Made by a program: the position numbers and the translations under genes. The notes under the pieces are model-generated. The model was not told the DNA's origin, made no database searches, and worked only from the letters and a program-made list of their open reading frames with translations. From Macropodus opercularis (taxonomy: Eukaryota; Chordata; Actinopteri; Anabantiformes; Osphronemidae): a stretch of DNA of 64,000 nucleotides. Below are positions 21,508-33,630 of the stretch, one piece after another. Each line of letters starts with the position of its first letter. Position 1 is the stretch's first letter. The stretch lies in contig CM061096.1 of assembly GCA_030770545.1 (NCBI GenBank), positions 13,745,501 to 13,809,500 of the forward strand. The letters run 5' to 3'.

Positions 21508-24500
21508 ATGAACTCCGGTGTCTCATCACTTCTGCTTGGTGTGTGAATGAATTTTTCATAGCATTCATGAATTGGTACAGGCAGTTTATTATTTATTTAT
21601 TTATTGGCAAATTCCAAAGATCAATTCGTTAGTCTAATTAGTTAGTCTTGTCCATTAATGTGCTTTAAGAAAACGTACACAGTGAAAATGTGTTGAGTCT
21701 GTTTGGGAGTCGGTTCTGGAATATGTCATGTTTTCAGCCAGTTCATGAAAATCTGTAAATCTCTCTCTCTCTGGTTCTTTAGGTTTACTCATAATCCCTC
21801 AGACTGGCTGTTATCCTCCTGGTATGAATTATGTTCACGAATCAAAAAGCTATTTTCAATGATTTAAACCAGCACAATGTCACTATGATTACTCAGTAAT
21901 GACTGTTTTGCCTGCACGCAGGCTCCTGTGATGGATACACCAACTTAACTCAACCATGGCGCAACAAAGATTTTGTAACTACGTCCCTGCCTCATGACGA
22001 CTGGACTCTTAAAAACTCTTGGTGGCGCTTCACAGGGATCGGAGGAGACAGAATTATCGCAAGCTGTATTCCACTCTATTATGGCGGCACAGCAAGTCCT
22101 CTTTACATTCCATTTACGTATCCGACCACTGATTCCCTCACTCCAACAACGGGGAAAGCATACGGTTTTTATTCTACCTGTCAAGGAATAAACACAGATA
22201 TCAATGTGGTCCTCTGTCCAGGAGGCTTCTACATCTATCAACCCTTGAATTATCCGATGCCCACATCCGGATACGCAACTTGTAAGTATTACATCCTATT
22301 TAGTCAGCAAGCAGAAGAGATACCGCAAAAGAGCCTGATTTAGGAGACATAGGCGATTTTCATGATGATGAATTGCCCACAGCTGTGTGAGTAGAAGGAC
22401 ACGTGGAAAAAATGTGGGACCAGAAAATGACCAGAATGTGGAATGTTGACGCTCTTTGACCATAGGTCTGGTCATGTGACCTATGCTTTGTAATTCTCCG
22501 TTTTGTAACATGTCCTGCACCAACTTTAAGTGACGCCTGTATCATTTCCTACATGCTAATCTCTTTTTGTCTTAGATCACTATGAATGTTTGCCGGATTC
22601 CTGTGGACCCAACGCTGTGTGCTCTGATGGGGGTGGCTGTGTTTGCATTCCTGGGTTGGCAGTTCCTGCTGGTTACATACCTACTGCAGCTTCATATGGT
22701 TGTGCTGGTAATGTTTTATTTCATCTTCATATAAAACACTTTGTTATAGGGCTTTGCCTGACTTTCAATATTTACTGCAGTTTACTGTAATAACATTGCA
22801 GACTTTAAACACAGTAACTGTAACATGTACTAAACATTTTATAATTTATTGTAAAATACTGCCTGTCAGACGTTGACGAGTGCCTACAGACTATCGGAAT
22901 CTGTGGGTCCAATTCAAATTGTGCCAACACCTTTGGATCGTACGTCTGTAGCTGTGTGACTGGATTCAGTGTAACCAATTCAACGGCACCACCGGGGAAC
23001 ACCAACCCATGCATAGGTAGCTATGGACAGTAACCTCATCTGTTGGTTGCATCTGCATCTCATTTGCCTCTTTATTTGTTCGAGCTGTCAAATGTCCTCT
23101 ACAGATATTAACGAATGTCTGGTGATTGTCTGTGAAAATGGGCAGTGCGTCAACAACCCTGGAAGTTATGCGTGTGTTTGCAACCAAGGTTTCCAACTTG
23201 TGCCTAGTGAATTAACTGTTTGCCAAGGTCAGTATACTTCCAACTAACCACTGAGAACATCAGGAGAGAGGATGTTCTGCTAACGCTGTAGTTATTCTGC
23301 GTTTCCTGTAAAAGACATTGATGAGTGCCAGGCCACAGTAGGAAACTGTGGCTTTTATGCCAACTGCACCAACACCGCTGGGTCCTTCATCTGCACGTGC
23401 CTGGTTGGATTCAGTGCAACAGACTCATCTGCTCCACCGGCATGGTACAACCAGTGCTTAGGTACCTCGCCTTAACTGTCTCACACTGTTTAGCTCTAAC
23501 TATGCATTCATTTCACGGCCGAATGTCCTCCACAGATATCAATGAATGTCTTCAGAAACCCTGTGGAGGTGGGACGTGCTCAAACAACCCAGGAAGCTAT
23601 GTGTGTGACTGCAATCAAGGCTACCTCCTAAACCCAGATGTAACACCTCAATGCCAAGGTCAGTCTACTCTACTCTGTTTGGCTGATGGATGCATATAAT
23701 GCTGAACTGTGTGCGCTTCTTGTGTTTGCTGTGAAATTTCACGTACACCATGCCAGACATTGATGAGTGCCAGACGACTCCAGGAATCTGTGGCCCTGAC
23801 TCCACTTGTACCAACACCATTGGCTCATTCAGCTGCACCTGTCTGGATGGATTCAGCGTGACATTTGCACCCTTTCCACCTGCATCATCCAACCCATGCA
23901 CAGGTACCCGACACCTGACTGAAGTTGTCTCAGTGTTGTGTAGAAACACCTGTGGAAATGGGAGGGGCTAGAGCAACCAGGACGTTTTCCTCTAAAGCTG
24001 CATGTACTTCTTACATTTATAATGATAACAATAATTTACCTTTGCCATGTCTTGATTTAGACATCAACGAGTGCCAGAATGCACTTGGAGTGTGTGGATC
24101 CAATTCCAACTGTACCAACACCATAGGATCTTACATGTGTAGCTGCCTGGTTGGATTCAGCGCAGCCAATTCAGCTTTACCACCAGCGGATGTCAACCCT
24201 TGCACAGGTACCTGCAGTAGCTCTGTCTGATCTGTGTTCTGCAATCACACATTCCTCTAGTTTAACATGGGTCGGCAAATGTTCTCTGCAGATATTGACG
24301 AGTGTCTTGAAAATGTCTGTGGAAGTGGGAAGTGCTACAACAACCCAGGAAGTTATGTGTGTGATTGCTACCAAGGCTATGAACCTGATTCTAATGCAAC
24401 ACCAGTCTGCCAAGGTCAGTACTATATTGTGTACATATATATATAAAAACATGACATAAACACGTCATCACAAAATGAACATTAGCTTCTATCAAGAACT

Positions 24501-27500
24501 CCTGTGTATGTGTCTTGTCCACAGATATAGATGAGTGCACCCAGAGTCTTGGTATTTGTGGAAAACAAGCTTTATGCAACAACGAACCCGGCACCTTCTG
24601 CTGTTCTTGTCCCGATCAGTTCTTCCCTTCAACTGGACTCTCCTGGATTGTGGGCTCCACCGTTTGTCAAAGTGAGCAAAGTCAAGTCTATAATCAAAGT
24701 AGATTATGAATTGTTGACTATGAAAATGTTAAGATGTTAATGCAGAACATGTTCTGAACTACTGATAGATCTTCAAGCTGTTGTACAAGAAATTGTGCCT
24801 CCAAAGGTAAGAGCCTCTGAGGCTTTCTTTAAATAAAAGCTTCTTTTATTGACTATTAAATATAAAAGGATGTTATAGCCATCGTCATCCAAGCAAATAC
24901 ATGTACTTTAGTGTACGAAGAAGTTTAATTACGTTCTAAACATTCACATCTGCTGCAGGGTAAAAAAAAAGAGAAGGTTTTCCTTGAAACATTGGAACAA
25001 GAGCTTCAGAACAACAAAGGTGTCGTCCTACCAGAATCGGTGAGAACAGTTTGGATGTGGCTTCAGTTAAACCTGAACCAATGTCAAAACACACACATTT
25101 CCCCAGTTCAGTCATTAGATGTGCTGACGTCTTCCTCTCTTCTGTGTTTGCAGACAGTGGCGAACATGTTGTCTGCATGTGTGGTACTGAACAGCCAACC
25201 ACATTCCGGTTTTGTAACATGTAGTAACTTTGTTTTACGCCTTCATATTTCTACGTTGTTATCCTTGCAGGAAGTGGGAGGCTCAGTCAACGTGAGCAGT
25301 GAAGGGGATGGAGAGACTGGGAGTCTCATTCTGAACATCACAGAGCGGTTAGTGTCTTCGATGGTGTCCCTGCCTTACACCTCCACCTCGATACAACTCA
25401 AGACTTCAACAATGGGTACGAGGGGTTTTCATATCTTTTGGGACTAAGTTAGAATTTCCTCTGCACATCAGCTGAACTCGCTTTGATTATTTTTTAGATT
25501 TGAACTTAGTGACCATTGGACCGGGATATAATTATGAGCAAACAATCATCCTCCAATCAAGAAACCATTCCATGCAAATCAACTTGTATGAAACAGCCAA
25601 GGCCAACAACGGTAGGTACGGCTGATGATAAACAAGATGATTGCATTAATGAATGTTGTCATGTTGCTATTTGTTTGATTCATGCCCCCAGGCTCTGCAG
25701 GAGCTGCTTTTTGGACGCTGAATGGGATGGAGAGTCTTCTCAGTCATCAGTACTTCAAAACCGAGAAAGAGACTGAAATGTTCTCGGACATTGTGTCTGG
25801 AGAGCTATTGCCGCTAAACAACGCCCATCTCACCGAGCTCGTCAACTTTACCATTCAGCATAAGGTCCAACAGCAGCTAATGATTTGAGGCCTCAGTATC
25901 CACCCCCCAAAAAAAATTAATTCAATTGTTCTCGTCTACGTAGGATTCTCAAAAAGCACCACAATACGGCACAACGACTTGTGTGTACTGGGACAACACA
26001 ATGCAGTGGTCGACAGAGGGGTGTTGGGTTTCTTTCTCTGGCGAAACCTACACAGTGTGTTCCTGTTCACATCTGTCTACGTTTGCTCTCATCATGCAGA
26101 TCGGGCAGGTATGTTCCCTTTTCGTGTTTTTCATAGCTTTAATTACATTCACACGTTCACACAGGACCTGTGTGTGTCTTTCCTGTCTACTCAGCCTCCG
26201 CCTGAAAACCCTTTCATCAACTGGCTGAACCGAGTGTGTGTGACCATCGGACTGTTCTTCCTCACTCTGGCCATTATCACCTTCCTGCTGTGTAGCTGGA
26301 ATCCCAAGATTAACAACACAGCTCGTCTCCACCTGTGTATCAACCTCGCCTTGTCTCAGCTTCTACTTCTGTGGAATGAGCACTATCTGACGAATGATGT
26401 AAGACTAAATTATGTGACTTACTCAAGTAATCCTGCCTAAGCTCGGGGTAATTTGCTTGGTATACCTCTTCACAGCTGGCCTGTAAGGTCATGGCTGGGG
26501 TTCTTCACTTCTTAGTCATTGCGAGCTTTGTGTGGATGCTGCTGGAGGCACTGCAGCTTCACCTGCTTGTCCGAAAGCTCTCCAAGGTGCAGGTGATACA
26601 GCGAGACGGCCTCCCCAGACCCCTGCTCTACGTCGTCGGCTACGGGGTTCCCCTCGTGATTGTGGGTGTGTCGGCACTGGTGTATTCTGACGGATACGGT
26701 GCGACGGCGGCTCAGGCGTGAGTATTATGAACAGTTACACCTGCTGGCTGTCGTGCTCCGGGGTTGAAATGGGAAATGTGTTTGATTCTGCGGCAGGTGC
26801 TGGCTCTCGACGGAGAGGAATTTCAACTGGGCTTTAACAGGGCCTGTGATTGGTTTTCTCGCAGTACGTGAATTGGCTACTAATATTATCTTCCTGTCTC
26901 AAATATTTGGTGTCTTCTAATGTCCATTATTGTTTTTTCCTCTGAACGCTGTATGGTCGGCCTCTTCTGTCCTTAAGCTTAATTGGATGGTGTTCTGTGC
27001 TACTCTCTGGAGTCTGAGACCCACCTTGGCCAACATGAAAAGTGATGTTTCTCAGTCTAAGGACACCAGGTATGAGTGGTCTCCACACTGTTTGCCAAGG
27101 TCACTGAGATCAAAGGTTAAGTGAAGCTGCCTGTGGTTGTTGCTGTTGTTTTGTTCTTTTCTCTTTTCTCTCTCTTCGTCTCCCCAACCGTTCAAGGCTC
27201 TCTCAGCTGAAAACAACAGGACAATGTTAAAAGTACATCATTCAAAAGACTTTTTTATCATTGGCTCCAGGTTGATCATGTTCAAGATCCTGGCCCAGTT
27301 TGTCATACTGGGCTGTACTTGGGTTCTGGGCCTGTACCAGACGAACGTTTTCTTCCAGGTCCTCTTCATTGTCCTGAACTCCCAGCAGGGAACCTTCCTC
27401 TACATCGTCCACTGTCTTCTTAATAAAGAGGTAGAGATAGCTGCCAATTTGTTATTTGGAAAACAGTTAATTAATTGTTTGGTTTGTAGCTTGTCTGCAG

Positions 27501-27762
27501 AAGTAAAGCAATGATTTTTATGTTCCAGGTGCGGGAGGAGTACATACGATTCTTGACATCTTTTGCGAAAGACAGCTCTGCGGTGAGAACATATATTTAA
27601 TATGGGGCCTCCCATTTCATCAGATAGCTGTAGCCTAAGCAGTGCAGCTTTAGAAACATTCCGACAAAGATGATTATTATTCTAATAAAGACTGATTATA
27701 TGAATATGTCTCAGCAGAAAAACGAACTTTCAGTCTCTGAGGTGTCAAGCAAACCTGAATAA
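21508..27762 (+). CDS. Adhesion GPCR B, ADGRE (EMR/CD97)-like, with uromodulin-like N-terminal domain and eight EGF repeats
   Basis: 26 exons: 21508-21538, 21783-21821, 21922-22281, 22576-22707, 22870-23016, 23105-23227, 23315-23461, 23536-23658, 23757-23903, 24061-24207, 24292-24414, 24525-24671, 24769-24806, 24959-25039, 25154-25183, 25271-25415, 25498-25611, 25692-25864, 25944-26108, 26195-26398, 26476-26717, 26797-26863, 26978-27069, 27271-27430, 27529-27582, 27718-27762 (3276 nt, 1091 aa, frame kept). Order: signal peptide (MNSGVSSLLLG); uromodulin/OIT3-like domain about 24-144 (TQPWRN, WWRFTGIGGDR, CPGGFYIY); short EGF-like module to 187; eight calcium-binding EGFs 188-555; GAIN 556-749; GPS exon 750-804, CSCSHLSTFAL, predicted cleavage Leu793/Ser794; 7TM about 805-1060 (ITFLLCSW, CKVMAGVLHFL, ACWLS, ILAQFVILGCTWVLG, NSQQGTFLY); short tail ending SSKPE. 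Clear tandem paralogue of gene A, with three more EGF exons. No AATAAA found in the roughly 500 bp after the stop. Confidence 0.85.
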
Positions 27763-30700
27763 AAGATGGACGAAGGAGAACAGGATCAGAAGATGCAGAA
27801 AAAAAGCATCTGCAGAACGTTTAATGAAAACGACGAGAGGAATTTCATTCATTTCAAGGTGTTTTAACTGAATATCGCGAGTGACTTAATGTTAGTCTGT
27901 TTCTGTTAGCTAGAATACATTTAGAAATGATTAGTTGTACAGTGTAAAATACGGTAGAATATAGGAAGCTTCATAGTCTGAAGTCCAAACGCTGTTAGAG
28001 CTCTGATGCTTTTACAAAATTTCTACTCTATGTTTTGACAACTTGCAGTGATTTATCTCAGATCAGAAGATGTGTTGAGTTGCCTCCACCTTTCTTCCTA
28101 CATCATTTGTTTGGGTGTGGGAGCTTTTAAAAACATCTGCACCCTCACTTATTCACAGGCTGGAAAAACAAAACTTCTTTAAAGTAAAAACACCTGTGGC
28201 TTGTATGTTCTTCTCCTTTTCATTTGTATCATATTTACATGAGAGCTAGGAAACTGACAGCTCACACTTTACAAGACAAATCGAAGGGACGAACAAAGAT
28301 GAGAAAGTTCTCTGTTGTCCTCACCTCATACATCACCAGGCGGATGCAGAGCGACATGCAGTGGACACAAACTCACACAGTACTGGTGGCGTGAAAATGA
28401 GCCCACCTATTAGAGAAATGTGCTTTCTGCCATTTATCATCCTTGAAAGGCAGCACTAATGTCCACTCCACTTCTGGCAGCGAGCCATGTTCCTCTTTAA
28501 TCTCGGCGACGTCCTTGGAATATAAATCTGTTTACTTTATCATTTTTTACAGGGATAATGCACATTAATCTAAATCACTGTATTTCTGTCACCGGCATTA
28601 AAATTCCATATGTTCTTCTTATGGCCTGTTCACATAAAACATGAAATAACTCAATAATACACGTCACAGCTCAGGGTTTCCATTCACTTTATTTATTCTG
28701 TAGTTTATTGTGTATGTTTTTTATTTATTGTTTACACCCAGGTTTTAGAAAGTGTTAAAAGTAATTAAATTGGGAATTACACTGTTTTAATTAATGGCAT
28801 GGGTTTTCCAATTTACTGCATAGAGACAATGTTGCAATACATATATGTTCCTCAAGGCGACAGCATTTAGTCACATACTGTGTAATTGAGTAGTGCGGCT
28901 TAATTTAACTTAACTCAAAGTGTTAGAGAAGACACGTCCCTGTTGCTTTGTATCTGTCCAGAGTGTTCGCACCATAACAGCTCTGCCTGTCAATCAGCCT
29001 ACAAAGCCAGAGAAGGCTCCGCACTTCCTGTCTCCTCCATAAAAGTTTTTTAATTTTTACTCATTTGTTACATCTACTGAGATTTTAGTGTAGTGCTATT
29101 ACACGTTTCAGCTACTTTAGGGTGTTGGGGCCAAACATACCAAGTCTCAAGGCCTTATACCACTACCAGTCTCACGCTGCTGACACGCTTGCTGGTTTTT
29201 GTGCACTTTTTCACAAGTGCCACCAGGTGCTACTAAAGCGCTGTAGTTTACTGACTGAGTGGGTTTATGGCAGCTTTGGGCTCCAACGCCCCTCACACTG
29301 TTCCTGGTTCCAGAATAAATCCTACCTTTACCAACAACCATGTTCAATGTTTGCGATCGGTTTCCGACTGAACACAAAATAACCTTAAAACTGAATCAAG
29401 CGATGACTTGGTTGCGGTTTGGTGACAGATACGAAACTGAATGGACTAAATGCATGAGTTTAAGACAGAAATAAAGTATAATTACGCATCTATCAGGCTC
29501 CTGCTGCTCTGAGGTGATGCTGGTGCTACAGCTCATGAGCAAAGTAACAGAGAAGAGATACTGTCAGTACGAGGATACTGCTCAGGGTTAGCTGCTGGTG
29601 TCTCTCCCTCTTTTTTGCCTCTCTTCTCAATACTATACTTGGTTACCATGGAAACACACTTGCAGCGCTGGAGTCGTGAGGCCAGTCAGCTGAGATGCCA
29701 CATCTAGTAAACAGTCCTGCAGTCTGAAGTGAATATGTTGGGAATGGTTCAGACCTGTTTTAGGAAAACGCTCTGCACCAGCCAAAGGTCACAGGCGCCA
29801 GAAAGGTGCCAGGAGCTCAGACAGCGGACGGGACAGCAAGAGGCTTCATTTCACTTAGTTTTACTAAAAAGTGGCTGGACTGGGGCCTTCACCAAGCTGA
29901 CACGAACCTAATCACAGCCACATCCCACGTGTTTCTCAGTCATACAGTGCACAGCAGCAAAGAGGAAACAAGCTACTTTATATAATATCTGAGCTTTTCA
30001 GTGTTGTCAGTCGGTGGATATTTCAAACCTTCCTTGTAGAGTAAGAAGTCTGGTTTACTGTGACATCAACTCGTTTAACTGTGGTCGCTGAATAACAACA
30101 GGACCGAGCCACCGTACACCAGATTAATTAACTTTAAAGGCAGGTCTGACAAAAGGCAGGATATGAAGGTACAAGGTTAGCACTAGTCTTCTAATTATTT
30201 GGTGCACTGCAGAGAGGAGATGTTTTTGTTCCATATTTAGCTCATGCTTTAAAAATATCATTGCTTAATAGAGAAACTGAAGCAACTCCTTGCAAAAGAT
30301 GAAAGATATGCCCTATAACTGGCCTTCACCAAAGCATTTCAGAAATTTGGCACTTTCACAGTGGAATGATTGTTTGGTAAGTAGAACAAAGTAGTGCAGA
30401 CCTTTACCCGCCGAGAGAAAAGCTGGCGTAGATCAAGGCAACACAGCTGGAGAAGAGGAAGTCGACAGAGTTTGAGGTGCACAAAACTGCGTTGAATAAA
30501 TATGACAGAAGAATGCAAAGAAATGGAAAGTTACCTGACATAGAAAAGCCTCTTAAATCAAATTAATTAATGCACCCAAAGTGCCAAAGAGTCAAAAGCT
30601 TGAAAAGGTGCAAGATGATAACCCCATTCATCTTCACACTAATTGTCAACCTCACAAGACGGATCTAAAATTAAAGTCCCTGGCAACAACTCAAGGACAT

Positions 30701-32300
30701 AAGCGCAGTTACAGCAGTTTAATAATTGTTTTGTTGTCAGGTCCTATGCATCAAAGCAGCTTTGTGTGCGAGAGTGAAGTTAGGAAGGCATTATTTATTA
30801 CTAGACAGCTGGATGGGACAGACTAGGAATACGAGCAGACAAAGCAGCATCTTTGGGTCATGTTAGACAACAAACGACCCTACGACACAGCCTCATCTCT
30901 GACTTCCTGTTCGTCCTTTAGTCAAACACATGAGATGACATGAGGATCTCACACAGTCCACATTCAAGAGCTGCTGTTGAATCCTGTCCTGTGCCCTACA
31001 TTTTGGTTTTCACACAACTCAACCCGTTTGCCTTAAGGCCATCTCTTGAATCAGAAGAGCAAAGGTAAAGATGAAGAAACATCCAAGCCAAGGCTAACGG
31101 CAAGCCAGTCAGGGAACACTGTCACCATGTTTTCCTCTCATGCTTCAATCCTTCTGTTCTTGTTTTTCCCTTCCAGTCTGCAAATTTCCATGGTTTGCTA
31201 TGAGCCAGTAGAAGAAGTTACAGGAAACTTGTCTAGGTGGGAGTGTTGGAGCAAAGGGATTTCTGAAAAGGTAGAGCTACTACCTGCATTGGTACCAGCC
31301 AAATGATGTGGAATAATGATGTGGCTACACTGAAGAATCAATTTGATGCAAATAAATCACCACCATCCATTCATGTTATAGCAGCACTGCTGTGTTGATG
31401 GTTAGCAATGTAGCCTACTGGGAGTGGGAGCATGAGCAATAACCATCTTCTCACACATGACTACAGCTCTTCCCAGTAGCAGCAATAGATAACAGATTTG
31501 TTAAGCATCATGCCAAGACAAGCCATTGTGCTATTGCTTTACACTAGTGCACAGATAATGAGAAAATACTAATGAGAGCCTCAGTACCGCAGCAGTCTCT
31601 CGGAGCTAATAGCCCTCCGCTGACAGGGAGAAAAGACAGCGAGCTAATGAGATGAAGTATACACGTGTGTTCGCATGTGTCTCACCGCGCTCGCTTTTGT
31701 GAGTGAAAAAGACGAGGAGACAAATAAAAAAAAGCAACAAAAGCAAGAGAAGAGGAATTAGGAAGGGGAGGAGTGATAATTGAGGATGATCACACCTCAG
31801 ACATGTTTCTTCATGTGAAGCAGACAGAACAAAGCCGCCCACACCAACCTCACCGGGCCCTTCTCATTCCCTAGCTCTGGATTGGTTTCCCACAGGAGAC
31901 CTGTTCACCTCCTATCCCACAGCCAGTCTCTCATTTTCTAAGACATTTTAATGAAAAAAAGCCCAAAACAGCTATATCACAAAGATGCAGATGTGAGGAA
32001 GGGAGGACGCTGAAAATTCAACCTGATCTTTTGCAAAAGATCTGTGTAAAAGAGGGAAACTGTCTTGGTTCTAATCAGATTGTTTGCTATGGTGCATCAT
32101 ACACTCTCTGCACGCCTGGGTATGATCTGTAATAGCATCCAGATTTTTATATTTGGTTTCATATAAATCCACCAGCTATAACAAATGCTGCTCAAAAATA
32201 TCCACAGGTTTTCACTTCATAGAAAAAACAAGACAGATGTGGAGGCAGATGCCCAATGCAGTTCAACTCTACTTCTCTATGGAGAGGTCTGTGCATCCTC
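27763..32300. other. Intergenic, no gene seen
   Basis: AT-rich sequence downstream of receptor B. Open frames are short and unrecognised. One RFX X-box-like palindrome is annotated separately at 29642. Confidence 0.6.
29642..29655. promoter_or_regulatory. RFX X-box-like site
   Basis: GTTACCATGGAAAC is a close match to the imperfect-palindromic RFX X-box consensus (GTNRCC ATGG YRAC type). Function is inferred from sequence alone. Confidence 0.4.
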
Positions 32301-32315
32301 CATATCTCTCGCTCG

Positions 32316-32374
32316 CTGGCTCTCTCTCTTCCTCTCTGTCTCCCTCTCTCTATCTCCCTCTCTCTCTCCCTCTC

Positions 32375-32416
<42 letters not shown>

Positions 32417-32427
32417 TCTCTCTCGCT
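32316..32427. repeat. (CT)n pyrimidine microsatellite
   Basis: About 110 bp of CT dinucleotides with periodic CCCT interruptions. The serine/leucine and arginine/glutamate open frames across it are repeat artefacts. Confidence 0.95.
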
Positions 32428-33239
32428 CAGTCATCCACTCCCGCCGTGCTTCTGAGCCTGCGACGGCAGCAGTGGATGAAAAAAAATCGCCCTCTTTGCT
32501 TCAGCGAACAGATGAATAATTTGGGAAGGAAATAAGTGAAGGTACTGTACTGATATGCACGTTTCCACCTTTACATTTAAGAAAACAATTAGAATTAATT
32601 TTATAAGGTCTTGTGATAAAATATATGCGATGGATGCAACAACGATGTAGTGAGCATGCACCTGCACTACAGACTCCAACGCTCTGCTGGGCTCAGTCCT
32701 GTTGGTGCAACAGAAGCCCATATGGTTGATTTTACGAGGGCATGAAACCATGTTTTTCTCTATGGGATTTGCATCACCTGAGATTTTGAGCATATGCGTA
32801 ATGTTGAATAATGGCGTTTGGCAATGAACTGTTTTTACCAATGCGGGGTATGAGTCTAGATTTTCTCCTGCACTTGTTGTTGTATACCTCAACTGCATAT
32901 TCGTGTTTAAGTGTTGACGAGAAGAAAACCAGCGGGTGTAGCCTTAAAGTATCACAGGAATCCAGGCTGGTCTTGATGCTGGGTTCTGCGGGGATATGAT
33001 GGACGGGCAGAGTACGCGCCATGGACAGATGTGCGAGGAGAGATTTAGTATCGAGGGAGGAATCACGCAGGGGATAATGCTGGCGCTGTGTGTGTTTGTG
33101 TGTATGTGTGTGTGATTATGCGTTGAAGCCTGTGTGCTCCTGTGGGTGAATGCCTCAGCTTTCCAGCACTGTTGACTTCTCTTTGGCACGACGTTAGCCA
33201 CACTGTACCTGCAATGTCGGTTTTGGTGACAACTCTTCA

Positions 33240-33630
33240 ATTATCCTGTGGCTCGAATGTGTATTTGCGTGTGAGCACGCGCGCGTGAGGGTGAGAGAGA
33301 GAGAGCGCACGAGATTTGTTGCCAGCAGCAGCAACAGTGTCCGACTAGCACCGACGGACCACACAGATTCCTTCGCCCACACATTTCGAGCTGCCAGGCA
33401 CAAGATAACGCGAAGCAACTGTGAACAACATTTTAAAACTATCACTACGTGTTCGTCATATTATCCGGCAGCTTCTGTTACGACTGAAACCTTACGCGTC
33501 CACCAGGACACACGTCTGCCCGGAAAGAGCGGCAGAGCACGGTGCAGTGTTCAGCACCATGGACAGCGCATTGTGCTGACCGAGCTGAAAACGGGCTTTG
33601 GTGGGTCGTAAACTCCGCGTCTGAGACCCT
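33240..33630 (+). promoter_or_regulatory. CpG-rich patch containing a perfect RE1; candidate neuronal promoter or 5' exon
   Basis: By hand count about 30 CpG occur in roughly 390 bp within otherwise CpG-poor sequence, so CpG is not depleted here. The patch contains a full RE1 (33550-33569) and a possible 5' splice site TTTG/GTGGGT near 33600. A 108-codon open frame runs through it but has no recognisable domain. I infer the 5' end of a gene with its coding exons beyond the window, or a CpG-rich enhancer. Confidence 0.4.
33550..33569 (+). promoter_or_regulatory. REST/NRSF binding element (RE1)
   Basis: TTCAGCACCATGGACAG then CGC fits the RE1 consensus NTYAGMRCCNNRGMSAG at every position. It is the best RE1 match I found in the window. 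Confidence 0.8.

Noticed and set aside
32153..32535. Serine/leucine-rich and arginine/glutamate-rich open frames
   Set aside because: They are translations of the CT microsatellite.
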